Below, piece after piece: positions 6,972 through 15,763 of a stretch of DNA of 64,000 nt; within the stretch, counting starts at the first letter, position 1; every line of letters starts with the position of its first letter. The notes beneath the pieces were generated by a model, which worked only from the letters and a program-made list of their open reading frames with translations, searched no databases and was not told the DNA's origin. The position numbers and the translations under genes are program-made. The stretch is from Pseudomonadota bacterium (GTDB lineage Bacteria > Pseudomonadota > Alphaproteobacteria > Rhizobiales > Rhizobiaceae): contig JAEXYH010000057.1 of assembly GCA_023451735.1 (NCBI GenBank), positions 1 to 64,000 of the forward strand. Reading direction: 5' to 3'.

Positions 6972-9314
6972 ATGCACGAGAAGACCAAGTTCGCAGACCA
7001 GGCAATTACATCGATCGTCGAGGCAATGACCAATCAGGAAAAGGTCGATCTGCTTTCTGGTTTTGGAATGTGGAAGACTGCGGCTGTTCCCGACTATGGC
7101 ATCAAGCCGATTGTTATGACCGACGGTACCTATGGCGTGCGTTATTCGATCCCGCAGATCGACAGCGACGAGCGCGGCGGCATGGATCTCGACGCCTTCC
7201 TCTCCGTTGTCAACCAGCGCGCCAGCGATGTCACTATTGCCTGGGGTGAAATGAAGCCTGCGACCTGCTTCCCCAACGGTTCTGCCATGGGCAATAGCTG
7301 GGACGAAGGAATGATGCAGCGACTGGGCGTGCTGCTTGGACAGGAATGCCGCGCCATGGGCGTACATCTCCTGCTCGGCCCGGGTATCAACCTGCGCCGC
7401 ACGCCGCTGGCCGGTCGCTCCTACGAATATTATTCCGAAGATCCGTTGGTCACCGGCAAGCTGTCGGCAGCAGTTATCGAAGGGATCCAGTCGCAGGGCG
7501 TCGGCACCTCGCTCAAGCATTTCGCATGCAACAATTCCGAGGTCGAGCGTACCACGATGGACAGCGTCATCGAGGAACGCGCGCTTCGGGAAATCTATCT
7601 CAAGGGTTTCGAGATCGCCATCAAGCAATCGCGACCCTGGACCATCATGTCGTCGTACAATCGCCTGAACGGCGTGCAGGCCTCGCAGGATCCATGGCTC
7701 CTCAACGAAGTACTGCGCGATGACTGGGGTTTTGACGGCGTCGTTGTTTCCGATTGGCACGGCATCAAGGATCGTCCGGCCTCGTTGATGGCGGGCGGCG
7801 ATCTCGACATGCCGGAAAGCCCGCGTCGCAAGGCCGATCTTCTCGCTGCACTCGACAACGGCACTGTTCCGGCCGACGTGGCAAATCTTTCCTGCACGCG
7901 CATGCTGGAGATGATCGAGCGCTGCAATGCAGGCATAGCAAAGCCGTTGCCGGTCTATACCGCCGAGGAACACCATGCCGAAGCGCGTGCCATGGCCGCC
8001 GCTTCAATGGTTCTTGTGCACAATGAAGGGCTGTTGCCGATCCGCCCCAGCATGAAAACCATTCTGGTTGTCGGCCGTGATGCCGGTACGCCGGTCATTC
8101 AGGGTTCCGGCTGCGCCACCACCATCCCGACCATGGTCGACCAACCGCTTGAACAGTTGCAGCAGGCGCTCGGCGCAAACCATGCTTTGACTTACCGTGA
8201 AGAGGCCGATGCCGAGACGCTGGCGCTTGCATCCAAGGCTGATCTGGTTCTGGTCTATACCTCGACCGAAGGCGCCTATGATGGCGAAGGTTCCGACCGC
8301 ACGACACTGGCACTTGGGCCCGGCCAGGATGACATGATCGCAGCTCTTACGGATGTGTCGGGCAAGGTGGCTGTGGTGATTGCTTGCCCGGATGCGGTGG
8401 AGATGCCGTGGGTGGATGCGGTTGAGGCAGTGCTCGTCACCTTCTATTCCGGTCAGGCAATGGGTGGTGCCGTTGCCGACGTCTTGACCGGCAAGGTCAA
8501 TCCTTCCGGAAAGCTGTCAGTCACATTCCCGAAGCGTCTGGCGGACGTTCCCGGCTTCCTGCATTATCCGGGCGAAAACGGCCATCATATCTATGGCGAA
8601 GGCATCCATGTCGGTTACCGCGCCTATGACCTACGTGAAATCGAACCGCTCTTTCCGTTCGGCCATGGCCTGAGCTACACGAGTTTCGCGTATTCCGACC
8701 TCAGCGTCTCATCCGCCCAGATCGGCCTGAAGGATGAAATCACCGTTTCCTTCACTGTGACCAACACGGGAGACCTGGCAGGTGCGGAAGTGGCGCAGGT
8801 TTATCTTCGGGCGCCCGGCAAGCGGTTGAAGCGTTCGCCGCAGGAACTCAAAGGTTTTGCCAAGCCTGTTCTGGCGCCCGGTGAAAGCAAGCGGATCGAA
8901 ATTTCCCTCAAGGGCACAGATCTGGCGATCTGGGATCCGGCACTCGGTCGCTGGGTGCTGGAAGGTGTGGATGCCCGTCTCATTGTCGGCGCCTCCTCGC
9001 GTGATCCAAAACTCGCCGCCGATCTGACGATCAAGCCTTCGGTGCTGCCGTTCCGCAGGATCGCCTATGACACGCAGCCCGCCTATGTGCTGCCGAATGT
9101 CATCGCCTGCGAGCATATCTGCGCCTATCTGGTCAGCCGCTGCAATATCTCGAAAGACGATGCGATGCGCATGCTCAACCATTGCGCCAACTCGTTCTTC
9201 GGCATCTTCACTTCGCTGGAACGCCGTCTTCGCGTGTCCATTCCGGAAGCTGAAGTTGCCGGTCTCGTCGCCGACATCAACGCGGCGATGGACGAGGCGG
9301 AGGCAAAGCTGTGA
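6972..9314 (+). CDS. Glycoside hydrolase family 3 beta-glucosidase
   Basis: A 780-residue GH3 enzyme that releases sugar from beta-glycosides. The N-terminal TIM-barrel domain carries the substrate-binding Lys182-His183 (SLKHFACNN) and the catalytic nucleophile Asp261 (VVVSDWHG). The second alpha/beta domain and a C-terminal fibronectin-III-like domain (LSYTSFAYSDL onwards) follow. There is no signal peptide, so it acts in the cytoplasm on an imported glycoside. After the FnIII domain is an extra helical tail of about 90 residues (from AYDTQPAYVLPN to the end) that I do not recognise. GGAG lies six bases before the ATG. Its stop overlaps the start of the M20 gene by GTGA, so the two are translationally coupled. 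Confidence 0.93.
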   Translation: MHEKTKFADQAITSIVEAMTNQEKVDLLSGFGMWKTAAVPDYGIKPIVMTDGTYGVRYSIPQIDSDERGGMDLDAFLSVVNQRASDVTIAWGEMKPATCFPNGSAMGNSWDEGMMQRLGVLLGQECRAMGVHLLLGPGINLRRTPLAGRSYEYYSEDPLVTGKLSAAVIEGIQSQGVGTSLKHFACNNSEVERTTMDSVIEERALREIYLKGFEIAIKQSRPWTIMSSYNRLNGVQASQDPWLLNEVLRDDWGFDGVVVSDWHGIKDRPASLMAGGDLDMPESPRRKADLLAALDNGTVPADVANLSCTRMLEMIERCNAGIAKPLPVYTAEEHHAEARAMAAASMVLVHNEGLLPIRPSMKTILVVGRDAGTPVIQGSGCATTIPTMVDQPLEQLQQALGANHALTYREEADAETLALASKADLVLVYTSTEGAYDGEGSDRTTLALGPGQDDMIAALTDVSGKVAVVIACPDAVEMPWVDAVEAVLVTFYSGQAMGGAVADVLTGKVNPSGKLSVTFPKRLADVPGFLHYPGENGHHIYGEGIHVGYRAYDLREIEPLFPFGHGLSYTSFAYSDLSVSSAQIGLKDEITVSFTVTNTGDLAGAEVAQVYLRAPGKRLKRSPQELKGFAKPVLAPGESKRIEISLKGTDLAIWDPALGRWVLEGVDARLIVGASSRDPKLAADLTIKPSVLPFRRIAYDTQPAYVLPNVIACEHICAYLVSRCNISKDDAMRMLNHCANSFFGIFTSLERRLRVSIPEAEVAGLVADINAAMDEAEAKL

Positions 9315-10516
9315 CGGCCACGCTAGCGTGGCTTGAGCGCCTCGTCGCTCATCCCACCGTCAGTTCGGACACGAACCTGCCGCTGATCGACGAAGTCGAA
9401 ACTGCACTCGAAGACGCGGGCGCGGTCTGCGAACGTTTCTACGACGCGACCGGACAGAAGGCTTCGCTTCTGGCGCGGCTTGGGCCTGATGCACCGGGCG
9501 GGCTGATGCTGTCCGGGCATGTCGATGTCGTTCCGGTAGCCGGGCAGGACTGGACGGTGCCGCCGTTCAGTCTGACCCGCAAGAACGGCAAGCTTTATGG
9601 GCGCGGCACGACCGACATGAAGGGTTTTGTCGCATCGGCGCTGGCGCTTGCCGAAACGATCGATGTGAAAAGCCTGGCGGCGCCCTTGTGGTTTGCTATC
9701 TCCTATGACGAAGAGATAGGCTGCATCGGTGTCAGGCCGATGCTCGAGGAAATCGCCGCGCGGGACATCCTGCCGGATCTGATCGTGGTCGGTGAGCCCA
9801 CATCGATGCATCTTGGCCTTGGGCACAAGGGCAAGATGGCTTTTCAAGTGAAGGCTACGGGCGTGCCGCGCCATTCCGCCGAAGCGCCGCTGGCTCTCAA
9901 CGCTCTGCACATCGCCAGCGATTTCATTTCTGGCCTGCGCAAATTGCAAGATGAGATCGAGGCCCGGGGTCCGCGTGAACCGGGATATTCCGTTCCTTAT
10001 GCCACGGTGCATGTAGGCAAGCTTTCGGGCGGAACGGCGGTCAATCTCGTGCCAGACAACGCCGAACTGTTAATGGAATGCCGTATGATGGCGGCGGATG
10101 ATCCGCTGGCGCTGGCCGAGCAGGTTCGCAAGGCAGCTTTCGCGGCAGTCGCCCCGCACAAGGAGCGTTTCAAGGAAGCATCAATCGATATCGAGATCAC
10201 CGGAAATTATCCGGGCCACTCGATCGATGGCGATCATCCGGTTGTACAGGCCTTCGCCACCTGCCTTCCTAGGGGCGGCAAGGAATGTCGGGTCAGCTTC
10301 GGGACTGAAGCGGGTCTGTTCGCGCAGGCGCTGGATGTGCCGGTTGTCATTTGTGGGCCGGGTAGCATGGAGCAGGGGCACCGCCCCGATGAGTTCATCG
10401 AGGAATCCCAGCTTGCGATCTGCGATGCCGTGCTGGCGGAGGCCGTTCTTCGCTTTTGCTCAAGCCGTCGGCCGCTTGCTTCGCATGTCCCAAAGCAGAT
10501 GTACGGAAAAATGTAA
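9311..10516 (+). CDS. M20 family metallo-deacylase (ArgE-like)
   Basis: A 401-residue zinc-dependent hydrolase of the acetylornithine deacetylase/succinyl-diaminopimelate desuccinylase family. Visible metal and catalytic motifs are SGHVDVVP, GTTDMKG, SYDEEIGC, VGEPT and the C-terminal GHRPDEF. The central dimerisation domain (VPRHSAEAPLALNA onwards) is complete. Family members remove acyl groups from alpha-amino acids or related amines. It starts at a GTG that overlaps the glucosidase stop codon by four bases and precedes a spermidine-type importer by 70 bp. A role in deacylating the imported, deglycosylated compound is inference; the exact amide cannot be predicted. Confidence 0.9.
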   Translation: MTATLAWLERLVAHPTVSSDTNLPLIDEVETALEDAGAVCERFYDATGQKASLLARLGPDAPGGLMLSGHVDVVPVAGQDWTVPPFSLTRKNGKLYGRGTTDMKGFVASALALAETIDVKSLAAPLWFAISYDEEIGCIGVRPMLEEIAARDILPDLIVVGEPTSMHLGLGHKGKMAFQVKATGVPRHSAEAPLALNALHIASDFISGLRKLQDEIEARGPREPGYSVPYATVHVGKLSGGTAVNLVPDNAELLMECRMMAADDPLALAEQVRKAAFAAVAPHKERFKEASIDIEITGNYPGHSIDGDHPVVQAFATCLPRGGKECRVSFGTEAGLFAQALDVPVVICGPGSMEQGHRPDEFIEESQLAICDAVLAEAVLRFCSSRRPLASHVPKQMYGKM

Positions 10517-10586
10517 TTTACCGAAGCCGCGGCGACGGGAAGAGTAGAGTTGACGAAGGTCAAAACAAAAACGCCGGAGGGTAAAA

Positions 10587-11657
10587 ATGAATAACAATGT
10601 CTCGCGCCGTGGCTTCATCAAGACGAGCACCGGCCTTGCCGCCGTGGCGCTTGCTGCTCCGGTGCTGCTGAAGGGCAACCGCGCCTTCGCCGGCGAAACG
10701 CTGGTCGTGCGCGACATGGGCGGCGCCTTCTATGAGGGCTTTAAGGTCGCCTTCTATGACACCTTTGCCGCCGAAACCGGCGTTACGATCCAGACGAACA
10801 CTAATGAGCCGGATCCGATCCCGCAATACAAGATGGCGATCGATACCGACACCAAGTTGTTCGACGTCGCGCTGATGACGCCCGAACATGTGCTGCGTAT
10901 CCGCAAGCTCGGCGACCAGTACATGCTGCCGCTCAACATCGAAGTCCCCAACAAGGACGACTTCACCCCACACACGTTCGAGAAGGATTTTATCGGCGTC
11001 GCCATCTTCGCTCTGGCCATGGGCTACCGCAAGGACACGATGAAGACGGTTCCGACCAGCTGGGCCGATTTCTGGAATACCGAATCCTTCAAGGGTCGCC
11101 GTGGCCTGTGGCGCAGCCCGGTCACCACGCTCGAAATGGCGCTACTGGCTGACGGCGTGCCGCTCGACAAGCTCTATCCGCTCGACGTCGACCGTGCCTT
11201 CAAGAGCCTGGACAAGGTCAAGTCGAACATCGACATCTGGTGGACCTCGGGCGCTCACGCCACCCAGCTTCTTCAGAATGGCGAACTGGACATGATGTCG
11301 ACCTGGTCGACCCGCGCCCAGGCGGCGATCAACGCCGGCGCTCCGGCAGGCATCGTATGGAATGGTGGCCTGTTCAACATCGACGGCTGGACGATCGCCG
11401 GCAATACGCAAAAGGCCGATCTCGCCCGCGAGTTCATCGAGTGGTGCCTCGATCCGAAGCGTCAGGCTGCTTACACCGACGTTCTTGCCTGCGGCCCCAC
11501 CAACATGAAGGCTTATGAGCACTTGAGTGCGGAAAAGGCACAGCTTCTGCCGACCGCCCCCGCCAACATCAAGGGATTGACGGTACTCAATGCAGAATAC
11601 TGGGCCGAAAATCAGGACGCGCTCACTCAGCGCTTCGAGCAGTGGATCCTGAGCTGA
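10587..11657 (+). CDS. ABC importer binding protein, spermidine/putrescine type
   Basis: A 356-residue periplasmic solute-binding protein of the PotD/PotF class. The N-terminus carries a twin-arginine signal (SRRGFIK at residues 6-12, then a hydrophobic stretch), so it is predicted to be exported folded. The mature part has the family pattern (TLVVRDMGGAFYEGF, VPTSWADFWN, WTSGAHATQLLQNGELDM). It is the first gene of an importer set with a fused permease and an ATPase downstream. The family transports polyamines and other cationic or amide compounds, so the ligand may be a polyamine conjugate, but this is inferred from family only. Confidence 0.9.
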   Translation: MNNNVSRRGFIKTSTGLAAVALAAPVLLKGNRAFAGETLVVRDMGGAFYEGFKVAFYDTFAAETGVTIQTNTNEPDPIPQYKMAIDTDTKLFDVALMTPEHVLRIRKLGDQYMLPLNIEVPNKDDFTPHTFEKDFIGVAIFALAMGYRKDTMKTVPTSWADFWNTESFKGRRGLWRSPVTTLEMALLADGVPLDKLYPLDVDRAFKSLDKVKSNIDIWWTSGAHATQLLQNGELDMMSTWSTRAQAAINAGAPAGIVWNGGLFNIDGWTIAGNTQKADLAREFIEWCLDPKRQAAYTDVLACGPTNMKAYEHLSAEKAQLLPTAPANIKGLTVLNAEYWAENQDALTQRFEQWILS

Positions 11658-11724
11658 TTAGCCACTGAAATCCCCCTGAGCTTCAAGTCCCTCCTTCCGG
11701 CGGGGCTGCATATCTGACAAAGGG

Positions 11725-11756
11725 TGGCCCGGTTCCGCAGATTGCGGGACGGGCCA
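11725..11756 (+). terminator. Hairpin between binding protein and permease genes
   Basis: TGGCCCG...CCGCA pairs with TGCGG...CGGGCCA across a 3-nt loop, with a one-base bulge, and is followed by TTT. It lies in the 119-bp gap after the binding protein gene. Such hairpins often protect the 5' transcript and cause partial termination, giving more binding protein than permease. That role is inferred from position. Confidence 0.5.
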
Positions 11757-11776
11757 TTTCAACAAACGGGACCCCC

Positions 11777-13513
11777 ATGGCTGAACTTTCTGCCACAGAC
11801 ACGATCTCACGGAAGCGCCTGAAGTTGGACAGCCTTTGGCTCTCCATGCCGGGGCTTGTCTACATGGCGCTGTTGCTGATCCTTCCGGCCGGCGCTCTGA
11901 TCTGGCAATCCTTCATCGATCCCAAATCCGGCGCCTTTGACCTTAGCGTCTATCAGCAGATGTTTTCGGCCGGCGTTTATGTAAGGGTTCTGGGCAATAC
12001 ATTTGCCATTGCCGCGCAGGTCACCATCGTCAGCCTTCTGGTAGGTTATCCGATCGCCGTCTGGTTGGCCGGTATGCCGGAGCGCCGTCGGCGGATGGCC
12101 ATGTGGCTGGTGCTGCTGCCGTTCTGGGTCAGCCCGCTTTTGAAAAATTTTGCCTGGATCGTTCTGCTCGCCCGCAAGGGCATCGTCGCCCAGATGCTGA
12201 CTGGCTTGGGCTTCGATACCCAGCTTGACCTGCTTTACGGTCGCGGCGCGGTGATCTTCGGCATGGCGCATGCCATGCTGCCGATCGCCATCCTGACCAT
12301 GCTGCCGACAATGCTGAACATCGATGGCCGCCTTATCCCGGCGGCCATGACCATGGGTGCAAGCCGCAGCCAGTCCTTCTGGCGCATCTTCGTGCCGCTT
12401 TCGATGCCGGGTGTTGCTGCCGCCGGCCTGCTCATCTTCGTCATGGGCCTCGGCTTCTTCATCACCCCGGCTCTGCTTGGCTCGCCACGCGAAACCGTCA
12501 TCGGCCAGATGATGATCACCCAGGTTCAGCAGCTCTTCAACCTGCGCCTCGCCGGTGCTCTTGCGGCACTTCTTCTCGCTGTGACACTGATCACCATTGC
12601 CATCTACGACCGCTTTTTCGGCATGTCCGCCGTTTCCGGAAATGGCGCGGCGACCAAGCGTGGTGGCATCATTGGAGCAATCGGCGGGGCTGTCATCGAG
12701 GTGGGGGCAGCCGTTAGCGATTTCATCGCCAATCTGTTTCCAGCGCGTCTCGGCCGCAACGTCTTCACTGTGTTCGTCTGGATCGTTATTGCGGTCCTGA
12801 TCATCCCTGTTCTGGCATTTCCGCCCATGGCCTTCTCCGGGTCGAGTTTCCTCGAGTTTCCGCCAAAAAGCTTTTCGCTTAAGTGGTTCCAGACATATCT
12901 CAGTTCCGACCAGTGGATGGGCGCGACCTCACGCTCGGCGATTATTGCGATCGTCACCGGTATCATCGCTACCCTCATCTCGGGCATGGCGGCCTATGGT
13001 CTGGCCCGTACGCAGCGTAAAGCGGGAGGCCTGATCTTCCTCTCCTTCATGCTTCCGATGATCGTGCCCAATATCGTGATCGGGGTGTCATTGTTCTACG
13101 TGCTGGCCAAGGTCGGCCTGATCGCAACAAACACCGGCATCATTCTCGGGCACACGCTATCGGCCATGCCGATCGTCTTCGTCATCCTGTTGACGACGTT
13201 CCGCGGTTTCGATTGGCGCCTCCTGCAGGCGGCGGCCACGCTCGGTGCCAGCCGCTGGCAGCAGATCCGTCTCGTCCTTCTGCCGCTGGTCAAGGGTGGT
13301 GCCATTGCGGCCTTCCTATTCGGCCTTCTACATTCCTTCGAAGAGCTCACCATTGCACTGTTCGTCGGTGCGGGCGTCAAACAGACCCTGCCCAAACAGA
13401 TGTGGGACGACATCATTCTCAGCATTTCTCCGACCCTGGCCGCGGCCTCGGTCTTCATCGTGGCGGTAGTGACGGTGCTTTTCGTCATCGCCGAAAAGGC
13501 AAGGCCGCGCTGA
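11777..13513 (+). CDS. ABC importer permease, two fused domains
   Basis: A 578-residue integral membrane protein made of two permease domains in one chain, about 12 membrane helices. Each half has its own coupling (EAA) loop: MTMGASRSQSFWRIFVPLSM in the first half and ATLGASRWQQIRLVLLPL in the second. The halves resemble PotB and PotC, which are usually separate genes, as they are in the second importer of this window. A hydrophilic linker with a Gly-rich stretch (around residues 275-315) joins them. It pairs with the binding protein upstream and the ATPase immediately downstream. Confidence 0.9.
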   Translation: MAELSATDTISRKRLKLDSLWLSMPGLVYMALLLILPAGALIWQSFIDPKSGAFDLSVYQQMFSAGVYVRVLGNTFAIAAQVTIVSLLVGYPIAVWLAGMPERRRRMAMWLVLLPFWVSPLLKNFAWIVLLARKGIVAQMLTGLGFDTQLDLLYGRGAVIFGMAHAMLPIAILTMLPTMLNIDGRLIPAAMTMGASRSQSFWRIFVPLSMPGVAAAGLLIFVMGLGFFITPALLGSPRETVIGQMMITQVQQLFNLRLAGALAALLLAVTLITIAIYDRFFGMSAVSGNGAATKRGGIIGAIGGAVIEVGAAVSDFIANLFPARLGRNVFTVFVWIVIAVLIIPVLAFPPMAFSGSSFLEFPPKSFSLKWFQTYLSSDQWMGATSRSAIIAIVTGIIATLISGMAAYGLARTQRKAGGLIFLSFMLPMIVPNIVIGVSLFYVLAKVGLIATNTGIILGHTLSAMPIVFVILLTTFRGFDWRLLQAAATLGASRWQQIRLVLLPLVKGGAIAAFLFGLLHSFEELTIALFVGAGVKQTLPKQMWDDIILSISPTLAAASVFIVAVVTVLFVIAEKARPR

Positions 13514-13514
13514 A

Positions 13515-14621
13515 ATGCGCAAACCTGCCGATCCCATCACGACCAAAGGAACCCGTTTCGACATGTCAGCCGCTTTTGCCAACGCGCCGGAAATCAAACT
13601 TCAGGTTCAGGGGCTTGCCAAGCTCTATGGCCAGACAACTGCACTCGATCACGTCAATCTCGATGTGCGCAAGGGCGAACTCCTCACCTTGCTCGGCCCT
13701 TCGGGCTCGGGCAAGACCACGCTTCTGCAGCTCATCTGCGGCCTGCAGGAGCCTAATTCGGGCACCGTCATCATCGACGGCAAGGATCAGACCCACGCGC
13801 CGGTCAACAAACGTGACATCGGCGTCGTTTTCCAAAACTACGCACTCTTCCCGCATATGTCTGTCGCAGAAAATGTCGGCTTTGCGCTCAAGATGCGCAG
13901 CCTGCCGAAGGCCGAAATCGATGCCAAGGTCGCAAAGGCGCTGGAAACCGTCGGCCTCGCCCATGTGGCGCAACGCTCTCCTTCACAGCTTTCCGGCGGC
14001 CAGCAGCAGCGCGTCGCACTTGCCCGCTGCCTCGTCTACGATCCCGCCATCATCTTGATGGACGAGCCGCTCGGCGCGCTCGATGCCAAACTGCGCGAAG
14101 TCATGCAGATCGAAATCAAGCGCATCCACCGCGAAACTGGCGCGACGATCATCTTCGTCACCCACGACCAGCAGGAGGCCCTGGCGCTGTCCGACCGCAT
14201 CTGCCTGATGAACGACGGCAAGATCGCCCAGCTCGGCACGCCGCGCCAGATGTATGACGAGCCTCAGAACCTTTTCGTCGCCGACTTCATCGGCGTGTCG
14301 TCGATCATTCGCGGCACGGTCAAGGCCGGCGTTCTCGAGACCGCTGTCGGCACCCTGCCGATTGCCGGTGAGGCCCCGGCAGACGGCATCAGGGGTGCAC
14401 TCGTCGTCCGTCCGGAAATGATCACGCTCGGCGACGGTTTTTGCGAGGGACGTGTGCGCGAAACCGTCTATGGCGGTTCGGAACTGCGCGTCATTATCGA
14501 CGCCGGCGAGCAGGAGATCATTGCCCGTGCGCCTGCAACGGCAGGTGACGTGGAAGTGGGTTCGACCGTCCGGTTCGGCTGGGCACCGGACGCTGCCCGC
14601 TTCTTGATCGATAAGGCCTAA
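13515..14621 (+). CDS. ABC importer ATPase, PotA-like
   Basis: A 368-residue ATP-binding protein that powers the adjacent importer. Walker A (GPSGSGKTT), Q-loop (FQNYALFPHM), signature (LSGGQQQR), Walker B with D-loop (ILMDEPLGALD) and the switch His (VTHDQQEA) are all intact. The C-terminal TOBE-type domain (from about residue 250) is typical of spermidine/putrescine and related ATPases. The ATG one base after the permease stop is used here; an alternative ATG at 13563 would give a 352-residue protein beginning MSAAFANAPE, and neither start has a strong ribosome binding site. Confidence 0.92.
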   Translation: MRKPADPITTKGTRFDMSAAFANAPEIKLQVQGLAKLYGQTTALDHVNLDVRKGELLTLLGPSGSGKTTLLQLICGLQEPNSGTVIIDGKDQTHAPVNKRDIGVVFQNYALFPHMSVAENVGFALKMRSLPKAEIDAKVAKALETVGLAHVAQRSPSQLSGGQQQRVALARCLVYDPAIILMDEPLGALDAKLREVMQIEIKRIHRETGATIIFVTHDQQEALALSDRICLMNDGKIAQLGTPRQMYDEPQNLFVADFIGVSSIIRGTVKAGVLETAVGTLPIAGEAPADGIRGALVVRPEMITLGDGFCEGRVRETVYGGSELRVIIDAGEQEIIARAPATAGDVEVGSTVRFGWAPDAARFLIDKA

Positions 14622-14638
14622 TCCCCAGGGCCTTCGCA

Positions 14639-14672
14639 CTTGGGCCGGGAACGAAATCGCGCCCGGCCCAAG
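14639..14672 (+). terminator. Perfect 11-bp GC-rich hairpin
   Basis: CTTGGGCCGGG at 14639-14649 pairs exactly with CCCGGCCCAAG at 14662-14672 across a 12-nt loop. It lies between the importer ATPase and the nucleoside hydrolase gene. No U-tract follows, so it may be a mRNA-stabilising or attenuating structure rather than a strict terminator. Confidence 0.5.
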
Positions 14673-14714
14673 GTGTAACATACCCAGACTGGCGTTGCCG
14701 GAAGGAGCCGAAAC

Positions 14715-15626
14715 ATGGCCGCACTGCGTTTTCTCTATGATTGTGATCCCGGCGCCGATGATGCGCTTGCCATGTTGCTGGCGCTTGGTCTGCCGGATGC
14801 GCTCGACATGATAGCCGTGACCTGTGTTGCCGGCAATGTCGGTCTTGAGCCAGTCGTCAACAATGCACGGCGCATCCTCGAATTGTGCGGACGTCAGGAT
14901 ATCCCGGTCTATTCGGGTGCCGCGCGCCCCATCATGGCATCACGTGGCCGCCTTTCCATCATGCACGGGTCGGATGGTCTTGCAGGCAGCACGCTGCCCG
15001 CTCCGACAATGCCGCTTGCAGCCGGTCATGCGGCCAACGAAATCTCGCGTATCGCGCGGGCTGAAGGCGGGTTGCATATCTGCGCAACGGGTCCGTTGAC
15101 TAATCTAGCGCTGGCGCTGCTTCTTGATCCAGACCTGCCAGAGTTCATCAGTGCCATCACCATCATGGGTGGCGCCGCCTTTTGCCCAGGCAACACAACG
15201 CCGCTTGCTGAGTTCAATTTTGCTGTCGATCCGCATGCGGCTGCGATCGTTTTCGACAGTGGCATTCCAATCACCATGCTTGGGCTTGACGTCACCCGCC
15301 AGGCTACGGTCACGGACGAGATGATCTCTCAGGTACAGTTGATAGATAGCGCTGTCGCGAAGGAAGCGGCGCATCTGCTGATCAACTATGGCTCTAAAGA
15401 CCCTTGCCTTCATGATCCAGCCGCTATTGCCTGGATGCTGAAGCCCGAAATCTTCGAGACGGTTCCGGCTCATGTTTCCATTTGTACGGATAGTGGCCCC
15501 GCTGCCGGTCAGGTGATCGCTGCGGTGAGTGAACGGCATCTTGCTGGCCGAGCGCCGAACTGCACAATAGTCACGCATGTCGAGGCAGCGCAATTCAGAA
15601 CGCTTTTCGCTGCTTCACTCACATAA
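14715..15626 (+). CDS. Inosine-uridine-preferring-type nucleoside hydrolase
   Basis: A 303-residue member of the nucleoside hydrolase family, which splits the N-glycosidic bond of ribonucleosides to free base and ribose. The calcium-binding Asp cluster is at the N-terminus (DCDPGADDA: Asp9, Asp11, Asp15, Asp16), followed by ATGPLTNLAL, the ribose-binding EFNFAVDPHAA segment and LHDPAAIAWML near the end. It is cytosolic. It follows the importer genes on the same strand after 93 bp, which suggests the imported or deconjugated compound is nucleoside-like, or that nucleosides are a side product. Specificity cannot be read from the sequence. Confidence 0.9.
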   Translation: MAALRFLYDCDPGADDALAMLLALGLPDALDMIAVTCVAGNVGLEPVVNNARRILELCGRQDIPVYSGAARPIMASRGRLSIMHGSDGLAGSTLPAPTMPLAAGHAANEISRIARAEGGLHICATGPLTNLALALLLDPDLPEFISAITIMGGAAFCPGNTTPLAEFNFAVDPHAAAIVFDSGIPITMLGLDVTRQATVTDEMISQVQLIDSAVAKEAAHLLINYGSKDPCLHDPAAIAWMLKPEIFETVPAHVSICTDSGPAAGQVIAAVSERHLAGRAPNCTIVTHVEAAQFRTLFAASLT

Positions 15627-15663
15627 TTCAAGATCGTGTCAATGGCGTGAAAAGCGAACTCCG

Positions 15664-15696
15664 CGAACCCACTCCTGCAGACAGAGCGTGGGTTCG
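15664..15696. terminator. Hairpin between convergent genes
   Basis: CGAACCCAC at 15664-15672 pairs exactly with GTGGGTTCG at 15688-15696 (15-nt loop). It sits in the 137-bp gap between the convergent nucleoside hydrolase and LLM monooxygenase genes and could end transcription from either side. Confidence 0.4.
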
Positions 15697-15763
15697 GCAT
15701 GCATGACCCGCGGTCTTGGCGTGGGAGCCTCAATGTCATCGACGAGGGCCCGCAGCGTCGCGT

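Noticed and set aside
5885..7976. Long minus-strand frames opposite the LysR and GH3 genes
   Set aside because: No domain signatures, no ribosome binding sites, and composition rich in Arg/His/Gln as expected for antisense shadows.
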